Source: Parachlorella kessleri
Taxonomy: Eukaryota; Chlorophyta; Trebouxiophyceae; Chlorellales; Chlorellaceae
DNA length: 19,657 nt
Assembly: GCA_001598975.1 (NCBI GenBank)
Contig: BBXU01003336.1
Coordinates: forward strand, 1-19,657
Direction: 5' to 3'
Shown here: positions 9,380 to 18,492 of the stretch, piece by piece
How positions within the stretch are numbered: position 1 is the stretch's first letter
Layout: every line of letters starts with the position of its first letter
The notes under the pieces: model-generated
The model's database searches: none
The model's input: only the letters and a program-made list of their open reading frames with translations
Told to the model about the DNA's origin: nothing
Program-made: the position numbers and the translations under genes

Positions 9380-10965
9380 TCAGGCCAGGCCTTTCTCCTT
9401 GGCCACGTCCAGAGGCCCCAGGGATGCCCTCTGCAGGTGCTCTGCCGACAGCGCCACGTACGCTTCAGCAGACTCTGCAGGCACATGAGAGCGTTTGGGG
9501 GGGAGTCAGTGCGCAATGATAGCCACTAGACTCACTGTGGAACTTGCTGCCATGTATCATGCAACCCTCAGGGGAACCATGGAGGCAAACTGACATTCCC
9601 GACGAGCATGAGAGCCTCAGCAACTCGTGGACGGAACCCTTCCCTAGGCATGCTAACCACTAATCCCATAGCCGCGAGATAGCCACACAGCCTGGCAGCC
9701 AACACCCAAAAGTGGAACACTCCTGCCTACTACCCAGCAACCCTTGCGCTCTGGGTTACACCTGCCAGGTACTTGGCTTCCTCAGGCTTGAGGTCCCGCA
9801 AGAACTTGGCGGGGTTGCCTCCCCATATCTGCCCCGCGGGAATGGTGGTCCCGGGCTCAACAACAGCCCCGGCAGCAACCATAGCGCCCTTCTCGACCTG
9901 AAACAACATCTTATGTGGGTGGAGCGGCAGAACCTCATCGAAGTAGCAAAGATTTGTCAGAGGTTTCCATAGAGGGGCTGCTTGCACGAGGCATGTCTGG
10001 CAGCAGTGCATACAGCTGATTAGCAAAGCAGACACGTTGGCAGGGCCCACTATGCCCATGGAATGGCTCACTTCAACAGTCCTCAAGGCAGTCACAGTGA
10101 CCCACACACAACTGCCCCAAGTCCCCACCTTCACGCCGTGCTGCAGAGTAGATGCCATCCCCACCAGCACCTCGTCCTCCAGTGTCACGCCATGGAGGGT
10201 GGCGCGGTGGCCGACAGTCACCCGGTCGCCAATGATGGTGTCAGCGTCATGCTCGCCCAGGTTTGCTGACCCCGTGCGGATCATGCAGTGGTCCTGGATG
10301 TTGGTGTGCGCGCCAACAGTGATGCTGCCAGCATCGGCTGCACAATCCGCCAAGGAGTCGGCTTACACAGGTCGGGGGCAGCCTTGGGCTTGACAGGTGG
10401 GTGCGCCCATGGAAGCCAACCCAAGCGAGGCGGGAGAGCTGCACCACCATACAGACCAGGCACAGGGTGCTGCAGCTAACGAAGTCGAAGTCGACTAGAC
10501 TATTGCCCAAAGTCCAGGAAGCAAGCAGAAAACCTTTCTTGCTGACAGGTCGGTCACAGAGCCGGACCTCGCTGAGCCTCACTCACCCCTAAGCACGCTG
10601 CCATAGAACACAGACGCCTTGTCCCCCAGCTTGACATTGCCGATCACAGCAGCGCTGGGCGCCACAAACACGTTGTTGCCAAGGGATGGCACCTTGTCGA
10701 AAAGATTTAACAGCGTCCTGTGCCGGCTGACTGCGCAGTGGGAGCCAATATATATTCAAGTCAAGTGCCACAGTCACACCAGTGGGACGACCAGGCCATC
10801 CACTGCAGGCACCAATTGCTTGATCCTGGGACTATTAACGACGAACTTACTGTCTTCCCGGTAGGCATAGTTGCCCGTCAGGCGACTGCCAAGCTTGTCC
10901 AAGGCCTGCCCCGTCTCCCGCACCCAGAACCCAACTCTGTACAACGCATACCGAAGGGCTGCCAT
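9380..10965 (-). CDS. Gamma-type carbonic anhydrase (mitochondrial complex I gamma-CA subunit family)
   Basis: Plant and algal gamma-CAs form a left-handed beta-helix trimer on the matrix arm side of mitochondrial complex I. Exons on the minus strand: 10851-10965, 10587-10730, 10129-10337, 9762-9897, 9380-9474, giving 699 nt (232 aa), all GT-AG and in phase. Residues 1-40 (YRVGFWVRETGQALDKLGSR, NYAYRE) match the plant gamma-CA N-terminus, followed by SRHRTLLNLFDK, VFVAPSAAVIGNVKLG, TNIQDHCMIRTG, VTVGHRATLHG, IWGGNPAKFLRDL, and a helical tail EAYVALSAEHLQ. Zinc-ligand histidines two and three are present (His130, His135); the first is replaced by Arg107, and the usual RGD turn reads RAD (86-88). 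A structural or catalytically weak subunit is therefore likely. The start is the first ATG in the exon. It is divergent from the beta-CA gene. Confidence 0.93.
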
Positions 10966-11595
10966 CGCGACGGGCCCTTTCACTGGCAAGTAGCGAGCTA
11001 AGAGGGCTCAGGGGCGGGCCGGGAACATGAAGAGGCAGGCCTGAAGACAGGACGATCTGTGCGACCCGACCTGACCAGAATCGTTCAGCAGGCACCCTGT
11101 TGGCACTGCCCAGGATGCAAGGGTGGTGGCGGGATGAGAAGCAGCACGGCCTCAGCAGAGGCGCCGAGCGTTGGAGGATGGGGGTATGGTAGAAATCATG
11201 CAATGCCTATTGGGTGTAAATCTTGCCCGAAGTGGCATCCATTACAGCCTATCATAGCGCGGACGGCTGTTACAGGAGCTGCAGGAGTGAGGTCGACCTA
11301 TGCCTGGGCCGCGAGCGCAAGGTCGGTTCATGACAACAGCGGTGTCTGCTAGAGAGCGCCGCAGTTGGCTTTTTCAACGCTGCAAGAGCACAGTTCTTGG
11401 CTGTTCATGAGAAGACCCAAATTCACTAGCATCTGAGGGCAGCACGTTCCTACAAGCGACTGGGGTCATGCCTGGGATAGCGTAACCAGCAGGGTATACC
11501 TCTGCTGCTAAGCTGGCCGCTTGGCTGACAGACAGCGCGTGCTGCTGCTTGCCCCGCATCCACAGCGACCGGCCACCCCTGCCATCACCGCAGGC
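10966..11595. promoter_or_regulatory. Intergenic region between divergent gamma-CA and beta-CA genes
   Basis: About 630 bp separate the two proposed start codons. It must contain the promoter of each gene, and possibly an unrecognised 5' exon of the beta-CA gene: an open stretch from ATG 11300 reading ...MTTAVSARERRSWLFQRC resembles a mitochondrial presequence, but no good donor joins it to the known exon. I could not recognise a specific operator or TATA box. Confidence 0.5.
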
Positions 11596-13873
11596 ATGCC
11601 GAGTATAGGGGACTCGCCAAGATCCTCATTAGAGTCAGAGTGCAGCTTGAGGAGCCCGACAGCCTCTGCTATCACATGGGAGCTTGCCTTGGGGCGCAAC
11701 AAGGAGTGGGCCAGTGGCAAGGTGGTGGAGGATCCAGACTTTTTCGAGCGCCTTGTGAACATGCAAAGGCCACAGTGGCTCTGGATCGGGTGTGCAGACT
11801 CCCGAGTCCCGGTAAGGATAAACCTGCAAACAAGTGCATGAGGCTGCTAAAGTGCAGGCAATGTCGATGCTTAGTGTCCGTGGCTGCAGGCTATGCTGTG
11901 CGTGACGCACCTTGGTTTGTAGACCAAGAGTGTCACTAGACGGCATAGAACTCCAGAAGGGTGACTGAGGAGTTGTGCCTTGCACTTGACTGTCGACCTA
12001 GAATGGTTCATGTGCTTTTGCAGGCCAACGAGCTGCTGGGGCTGGGACCTGGCGAAGTGTTTGTGCAACGGAATGTGGGCAACTTAGCCTCACTAAAGGA
12101 CATCAACTGCATGAGCTGCCTCGACTACGCGGTCAATGTGCTCAAGGTGCGGCACTCCCTGTGGGGTACGTCTCAGCAGCACAGTGACACTGTCCAGGCC
12201 AGGAGCATTTCTTCTTGGTGGTAGGCAGTGCAAATAGAGGGAAGTGTGAGGGGCGGCTGTACTGACAGGGGTGGGATGCAGTTATGCTCTGGGTCCTGCC
12301 CTCTTCAGTGCTGTAAGTCCAGCAGTAGCCCATGCAATGAAGACTATGGCAGTGGTTGTGCTAGTAAAACTGCACGGCCTGCCGTGGCTTGCATGGGATT
12401 TCACAAGGGTTTGTTAAAACACCATGCTGCCCTCATGGGCGGTGCTGCAGGTGAAGCACGTCATTGTATGCGGGCATTACGGCTGCGGAGCGGTGCGGGC
12501 AGCGCTTTCCATGCCTGCACGGACCCAAGGTAAGTGGTGGATGTCAGCCCCAGGGTTGTCCAGTGAGCATTGGTGTACACATCTCTTCGCTGGGCTGCCA
12601 GCAGCTGCCTGCTAGCACATGCGGTAGCATGTGACGCGCCGCGCTGCGCCGCACCTAGAACCTGCAATCACCTGCGCATTGATCATCCCGCAGGCCTCCT
12701 CAACTTGTGGCTGGCAGACATACGAGAAGTCCGCAACAAGAACCAAGGCCTGCTGCGCAGTGTGGAAGGGGAGGCCCGCGTGGACCGACTGGTGGAGCTT
12801 AATGTGATGCGCCAGGTGGGGATGCTGTGGTTGAGTTATTTTGAGCCGCTCTTCTGCATGTGAAGACCTCTTGCTGAAGAGCCCAACGCAACTGCTGGGT
12901 GTATCGCCACTGCCAGGTGCGGGGCTTGGCAGGAGCCGCCGCCGAAGCAGTGAATAGCTCCTGACAAAGCCAACTAGTTGGGACTTGGAGTATATACCAA
13001 GCACTGGGGTGCTGTCAGCTGTCACAGGGCCAGAGGCAGGCGTGGAAGATGACATTTGTGTTATGGCTGGGGATTAGTATGCCCGTCCTCGTGCACCCCA
13101 AGTGGCCGTTGGGGCCACCATTCGTGCCCACCTCCAGTCGCGTGATATGCAGTACGTGGGGGGGCGTGGCCTGAGTTATGCCTTCTTTCGCGCGCAGGTG
13201 CTCAACGTGTGCAGCAGCCCTGTCGTCCAGAACGCCTGGGACAGGGGGCAGGCGCTTGCCATACACGGCCTGGCTTACCGTGTGAGCGACGGGGTCCTGC
13301 AGGTGAGCCGCCTCCTGGCTGCTGTATGCCAGGGTCATGGACAGCTGGGGGAGAATCGATGATTCTCGTCTTGACTCTGTGTCTGGGTATCGTTTTCTAT
13401 GCACTGCCATGCATCACTTGTTGGGGCTGAGCACAAGCTGGTCCGGACTGCTCATGCGTGAGGTGGACAGCCCGAAAGCTTGGGGTAGGTGACACTGAAA
13501 CTTGTTGACTTGACCTGGCGCATCAGCAGCCCACAGAGCTCTCTGCTGTGCCCCAGAATCACTGTCCTGACCGCGAAGTGTCAGTTGGACGATTGAAGCT
13601 GCCAGCTCCCGCCCTGGATAATAGGAGTAACAAGGGTGTTTTCAAGTGTGCTTCCCGCAGGAGCTGGTAGGACCCATCATGGGACTGGGGGACTATGAGC
13701 AGTATGCCCAGTCCCAAATGGACAGCCTGCGGAGCCTAAGCCTGTCAGTGCTGGAGGGCCCGTCATTTGAGCGCAAGGCATTGAGGCAAGTTCTTGACCC
13801 CAGTGTAGTGGGTGGTAGTTCCTGTATATGTGGTCATACCCTTGGGCATGGTTTGCATACACAATCGTGCTAG
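11596..13873 (+). CDS. Beta carbonic anhydrase (E. coli Can-like clade)
   Basis: Interconverts CO2 and bicarbonate using a zinc ion. Exons: 11596-11811, 12024-12146, 12451-12529, 12694-12815, 13198-13302, and 13661 onward. Zinc ligands Cys66 (in [10 protein letters not shown]), His122 and Cys125 (CGHYGCGAV) and the Asp68/Arg70 dyad are all present. Further family blocks are [52 protein letters not shown] and [17 protein letters not shown], matching the length and order of E. coli Can. Two ends are uncertain. The ATG at 11596 gives about 30 residues before the domain with no clear targeting peptide, so an upstream exon may be missing. The last exon reads to a stop at 13873 (285 aa) if unspliced, but splicing from near 13788 or 13818 to an acceptor at 14134 would change the last residues. 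Introns of 79-382 bp keep phase. Confidence 0.92.
12217..12299 (+). repeat. Dispersed repeat, copy B, inside beta-CA intron 2
   Basis: Counterpart of 1987-2065 in the same orientation, roughly 75% identical by eye with small gaps. It lies within the 12147-12450 intron and does not touch the splice sites. Confidence 0.45.
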
Positions 13874-15544
13874 GTTGAGTGCAAGCTGACCATTGGAAAG
13901 TAGGGCAGTGGAGCCACCTGCACCACCTTTGATCAGACTGGCTGCTGCCACAAGTGCCTCACACTTCAGCATGGTCATAGCCACCTCCTTCACCATACCA
14001 ACAGAGCTTCAGCAGCTTCAAACCAGCCACTGTCCCATACAGACTTCCTACTGTTCTCGCACACGTTGCCGGCCATGTCAGGTGCACAACGCAGGCGGTG
14101 ACGCCCCAGTGCTCCTGCCATCATACTTCTGCAGGCATGGCGGCCTTCCGCTTTCCGCTGCGCTGGCCCCGAGTGTGGAGCTAGGGAAGAACGGCCAGCT
14201 GGCAACACTTCCAGAGGCAGCTCCAGCGGTTACGAGCGCCGCTTGACACGCCTCCCCCGCTGCGGCATGTCTTAAACCAACCCTGTCAACTAATGGCGGA
14301 ACATTTGTGCCTGTGCTATAGCATGTACATTTCTGCTCCCCAACCATCATGCCGTAGAGTGTACCACGTAGGCATGTGGAGTGTCTGTGCAGCGAAGGCT
14401 CTGAGCGTCTGGCTTGGTGGTTGCCTGATGTCAGCGCTGCAGCATCTGAGTTTGGGCCTCGTAAAAGTTGCTTGTTGAGCGGTAATTTTTTTGGTAGGCT
14501 CTTGCTATGGGTCGTCTTTAGGTACCTTAGGTACGTGCAGATCTCACCGGGTTGCCCTTGCTGAACAGGGCACATACTCTATTGTCTCGTCATGGACTTG
14601 GGGGCAGGGGGAGGAGTGTTGATGCAAGGGGAAAGGAGCGCTTCATGTGAGCGGATGTGCTTCAGGGAGGACTGTGCAGAGTATTTGTGCAATAGTTTGA
14701 AGAGCATATGCTGTTGCAGGACACGGGGCTGAGCACCGATAGACGTGTGGCAAGGTAGCCCCTGGTGACTGCAGGGTGGGTTCAATGTATGAACTAGTGC
14801 TTTGTGCCTGAACTCCCACACACAGGCTGGCAGGACTGCCAGCTTGACAGTGGTTGTGTAAATGACGACATTCAAAAAGCTGGTATGGTTGAGGGAGAGA
14901 ACTACTGAACTATAACTAGGCGAGACTTGGGCGCATTCTGCAACCAGCCCTGTTAGTACAACCCAAAAACTGTCTCCCTTTTCATACAACCCAAATCCTG
15001 TTCGTTACTTGAAAGTTACCTGCCAGGCGGTGCCACCCGTACTAATACTCAGTCGCTTATCTGCATCTAGCCCTGGTCGTCACTTCATCCCTAACTCTCC
15101 TCACTTAAGTTCACATTGTCTGCCACCATTAATAAATCCAAACAGGGCTAAATCTGAGAGCATTTCAACAGCTGCAGCAAGCATGCTTTCATTCACTCCC
15201 CGCCTTTTATTTCCATTTCACAGCATGCACATCACTCCCCGAAATGTTATAAAGCCCAATATCCAAATTAACGGTAGCTTTCAGTGCATGCAAGTCTGCT
15301 CGTTGGAGGACACACGCTCATCGCTGCTCGTTGTTACTGCGTGCCTGCGTTCAAGGTTACGGCGGTTGCTCGGCGTCGCTGGCCACTGAGCTAGGCCTTT
15401 TGGCGACGCAGACAGGTATTGATCAGAGCTTGTGCATAGCGTGGCTCACTTGGCTTCAGTTGCATCTAGTTGCCGCTGCGTTGCAGTTTTCGAAGTCTAC
15501 GCAGAGCTTGCAAGCCTTCCTTTGCCGCAGCTTATGCCAATGCG
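13874..15544. other. Gap between the beta-CA gene and the glutamine-rich gene
   Basis: About 1.7 kb without a gene I can support. It should contain the beta-CA 3' UTR and perhaps a last short exon around 14135-14280 (acceptor ttctgcag at 14127-14134). A plus-strand TGTAA is at 14855-14859. The longest open stretch, minus strand 14579-14989 (136 codons), matches no family and shows no supporting splice or composition signal. The 5' UTR and promoter of the next gene probably occupy 15300-15544. Confidence 0.45.
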
Positions 15545-16641
15545 ATGTCACACAATGTTTGTGTGCCTCCTGCCTGCAGGCTCATGCTGTCCACTGGGTC
15601 CTCTTGGCTACAGCAGGAGTTCAGCGCTATGGAGGCTACACTGGAACTACTGTACTGGTCTCAGAATGAAGTCGAGTACCACAGACAGCTGCAAGAGTAC
15701 TACACCTTAAGAGCGCAGCACCAGCAAGAGCAGCAGCGCCTCAACCAAGTGTTGTTTGGCCACTTCTTGCCCCAGGAGGTTGGATGCCTTGGGCATCAGC
15801 AGAAGTACGGCGGCCACCAGCAGCAGCAGCAGCAGCAGCAACTAGCACAGTTCAACCAACAGCTGGAACAGAGCAACGAGGTCGACATGTTTATGGTGAG
15901 CGCTTCCTCTGCACGACCACCGCTGCTGCCTCTGGTCCAGGCCAACCAGCAGCCCGGCCTTGTCTGGGAGCAGCAGCGGCAGCACAAGGCAGCAGCCATG
16001 GAGACTTGCTGCACCCAGCTCGCTGGCAGGAAACGCACTAGTGAGGCTGGCGAGCTTTTATCCACCGGTGAGCATGCTGGTCATACTGCGTGCCCTCTCC
16101 CTTGCCAGTCACACAGCCTCCGCTTTGCTTTGCACTTAATCCTACAACGGCTGGACGGGCGAGCATTGTGCCTTATTGCCCCCCTGTCTTTTGAACAGGG
16201 CAGTGACCTGACACGTGACATCTTACATGACCGTGGACGGCTGTCCTTGTGCAGTTAAGCGTGTCCGCTGAGGCTGCGCGTAGCTCCAAGCTGCGTTTCA
16301 AAATGCTACGGCGGCATTTACAGCACTCTAGCCACGCCCACCCTTCTGAGAGGTCCTGATATTGCTGAACCTTCTGCCCTTGAACCAAGGGTTACTGAAT
16401 ATGCCGAGCCATACCTGGTAAGGATGGCAGGTACTACACTGCTAACTGACCTTGTTGGGTGGCGATGGTCGATGGGGTGCAAGGGAGTGGCTGAGCTGAC
16501 TTGAGGTCCTTCCCATAATTCGACACACATCAACCCCGCTTGAGTAAAAATTTTGCGTTCGCACATGTTTTTAGTAGCCTCTCGCCGTCAGCTCAGGTGA
16601 AGTTTTTCATCAAAGGAATTTCTGTGTACAATTTGAACTGA
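15545..16641 (+). CDS. Unrecognised glutamine-rich coiled-coil protein
   Basis: I do not recognise a family. Proposed exons are 15545-16067, 16353-16417 and 16597-16641 (210 aa), with phase kept and a TGTAA 40 bp past the stop. Residues ~28-70 (FSAMEATLELLYWSQNEVEY, LQEYYTLRAQHQQEQQRLNQ) look like an amphipathic coiled coil. A run of eight Gln (92-99, seven CAG and one CAA) and further Gln-rich sequence follow, then a basic GRKRTSEAGE patch that could be a nuclear localisation signal. The end reads EPYLVKFFIKGISVYNLN. The Gln-rich, basic make-up suggests a nuclear or RNA-binding regulator, but that is inference only. The start is uncertain: ATGs at 15545 and 15584 are both in frame, and the frame stays open upstream. 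The second exon's acceptor (tctgagag) is weak; reading through instead would stop at 16258. Confidence 0.55.
15818..15841 (+). repeat. CAG trinucleotide microsatellite encoding polyglutamine
   Basis: Seven CAG codons followed by one CAA, in frame within the glutamine-rich gene. Such tracts are common in chlorophyte coding sequence and vary in length between strains. Confidence 0.95.
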
Positions 16642-16680
16642 ATCTCAAATGCACTGCCGCCCCATTGATGGCACTTGGCA

Positions 16681-16685
16681 TGTAA
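16681..16685 (+). other. Polyadenylation signal TGTAA of the glutamine-rich gene
   Basis: TGTAA lies 40 bp after the proposed stop at 16639-16641. The short distance supports the three-exon model ending there. Confidence 0.55.
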
Positions 16686-16730
16686 TGGGCTTCATGGGAA
16701 ACCGCACCATCTATGTGTTGTACTTGCTAC

Positions 16731-16847
16731 TCAAAATGGGTTTTCCAATTCTTTGATGAACTGCTCTAGCTTGTACAAGTGCTTGTACAATTCCTCCTCG
16801 CCGCTGTGTACTAACTGTAAGGAACAATCTTCCTTTCCACCAGGCAT
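16731..16847 (-). other. Short coding-like segment of unknown status
   Basis: A minus-strand 38-codon frame from ATG 16847 reads MPGGKEDCSLQ..., then EEELYKHLYKLEQFIKELEN and PF before a stop. It has an acceptor-like ccttacag inside, so the C-terminal 27 residues could be a last exon. The strongly helical, charged make-up looks protein-like, but no upstream exon joins it in phase: PDZ exon 4 ends at its own stop, and the possible gg|gtagga donor there would create an immediate stop. It could be a small independent gene, a missed exon, or chance. The rest of the 16642-17372 gap holds nothing I recognise. Confidence 0.25.
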
Positions 16848-17372
16848 GACAGGCCTACGCCACAGTGAAAGAGCGGCAGCCAACAGGACGCACGGCGCCC
16901 GAAGTAGAAGTACACGCAGTGAAGGGATTGCAGTGCTCCTTAGGAATGAAATTTCAGTCCACCTCCTGCACAACAGCTTGAGGGACTGTACTATCCTTAG
17001 ATTAAGGTTCGGTTAAGGCGGAGCTTGCAACAGCAGTACCCACAGCTTAGTGCACAGTGAGGGTTGCTCGATGCCCCTGCACTTGATGGTAGTTCGTTTC
17101 ATGCATTTGAGATATTAGGCACATTGCACCCTCCCTCACAGCCCAGCTCTACACACCCCGAAGGCTGACCCCATTGAACAATGTATGCCTACCTCTGCGC
17201 AGTCTGCTCATCAGAGGAGCATACTCACGTCAGGGACCAACGAACACCCTTCCAAGCTATGAAGTTGATTGCATTTATCTAAGCTCAGTCTGTGCCCACA
17301 CAATGCGACCAGGAAGGCTCCATGCCCATGTCTGCCCGAGGTTGTGGGCTGCCAAATATCACCCAACAACTC

Positions 17373-18492
17373 CTACCCGCACCGCTGGAATTCTAGCTGG
17401 ACCTTAATATGCGCCGGGTGGCTCCCTATGGCAGCCATCACCGTTTTGAAGTCTTCTCCTCGGACGTTCATTCGCACTATCTGCTCGCCTGCAGAACAAC
17501 ACATACAGCAGTGCATGAGCTATGGCAATTTAACAGTGCAACACGTCATCTAGAACTTGAGTAAGGCTCATGCAGCATTTGAAGGGCCCCATAACGAAGG
17601 TGAAACAGGGCAACTTAAACCTACGCAATGAGATAGCATAAGAACAGTCAGGTGGTGGCCATCCAAAACAAATGCCAGGCCCTGCACAAGCTCCCAATCC
17701 TCTAGCACCAGCTTAGCCCTAGCAGCAACCCACCTCCTTTCACCCAGTTCTCCTGGTACCGCCGCTGCGTAGTGTATGTAAATCCTGATGTAGCGATAAG
17801 CTGGTCTCCAACTGACACCTCCCCACTTCGGTCAGCGTTGCCTCCAGGTACCACCTCTGCCTGCGAATGAGGGGAGCAGGCCATGGCAGAGTCACACAGG
17901 TATCCAGGGTCACGGACAATCCTGTGGACCCGCCAACATGTACTGAAGCGCAAATACGCGGGCAGTGACATATGTTACAATAAAAGCCAGCTGCACTCTG
18001 ACCAGCCCAGCCCGCCTGAGCTCAGTGGTGGCTGAGGCCCAGCAGCCTGGGACACTTGTTGCTCTCACGCTTCCCAAGTGGACCTCACCACAAAAATGGT
18101 GCCACTCTTATCCTCCTCCAGCACAATTCCCAGGGGCTTGCTAAGCTGCACACTGTATCTGGCGCACCCAAGCGGAACCTGCAGCAGACACCAATGCCTT
18201 CAAACCACTGCCTGCTGTGGTCCCCAGCTATCACCAACTCAATAGAGGGACAGAGCCCGACAGGTGGGAAAGGGTCAGTTACCCTGTCCTCTTGCTCGCT
18301 TAGCGTCATTTCTTGCTCCTGCTCTGCTGCTGCAAGGACCGCTACATCACCCCTAGCAGGGCCCCTGTAGGGGCTGACACCAGACCTCCGCAGCAAGAGA
18401 CGTTTTTGAAGGTTCAGTGGCCTAATCGGGCAAGCAGCCCCAGCTCTGACGCTGCAGGGGGGGCGCTGCTGTGTGATCTGTGGAGACTGCAT
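17373..18492 (-). CDS. Plastid-targeted single-PDZ-domain protein
   Basis: Exons on the minus strand: 18283-18492, 18089-18178, 17734-17860, 17373-17488, giving 543 nt (180 aa), all GT-AG and in phase. Residues 1 to ~53 (MQSPQITQQRPPC..., rich in Arg, Pro and Ser with almost no acid, ending VLAAA) look like a chloroplast transit peptide. One PDZ domain follows (about 80-175): YSVQLSKPLGIVLEE supplies the peptide-binding loop (PLGI for GLGF), then AEVVPGGNADRSGEVSVGDQ and LIATSG, then VRGEDFKTVMAAIGSH and IKVQLEF. The protein ends QRCG. The order resembles the PDZ part of plastid proteins such as plant MET1/ZKT (recalled, not searched), but here no TPR region follows. A role binding C-termini of thylakoid proteins is a guess. 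The start is the first ATG of the frame. It is convergent with the glutamine-rich gene. Confidence 0.82.

Noticed and set aside
11300..11410. Possible mitochondrial presequence exon for beta-CA
   Set aside because: Arg/Ser-rich and suggestive, but no good donor site connects it in phase to 11596, so it was not added to the gene model.
14579..14989. Minus-strand 136-codon frame beginning MYEKGDSF
   Set aside because: Starts with ATG but matches no family, shows no splice partner or poly(A) signal, and codon use looks random; kept only as a note in the gap entry.
15009..15389. Plus-strand 126-codon frame
   Set aside because: Begins with TTG, has a non-protein-like composition, and probably lies in the upstream region of the glutamine-rich gene.
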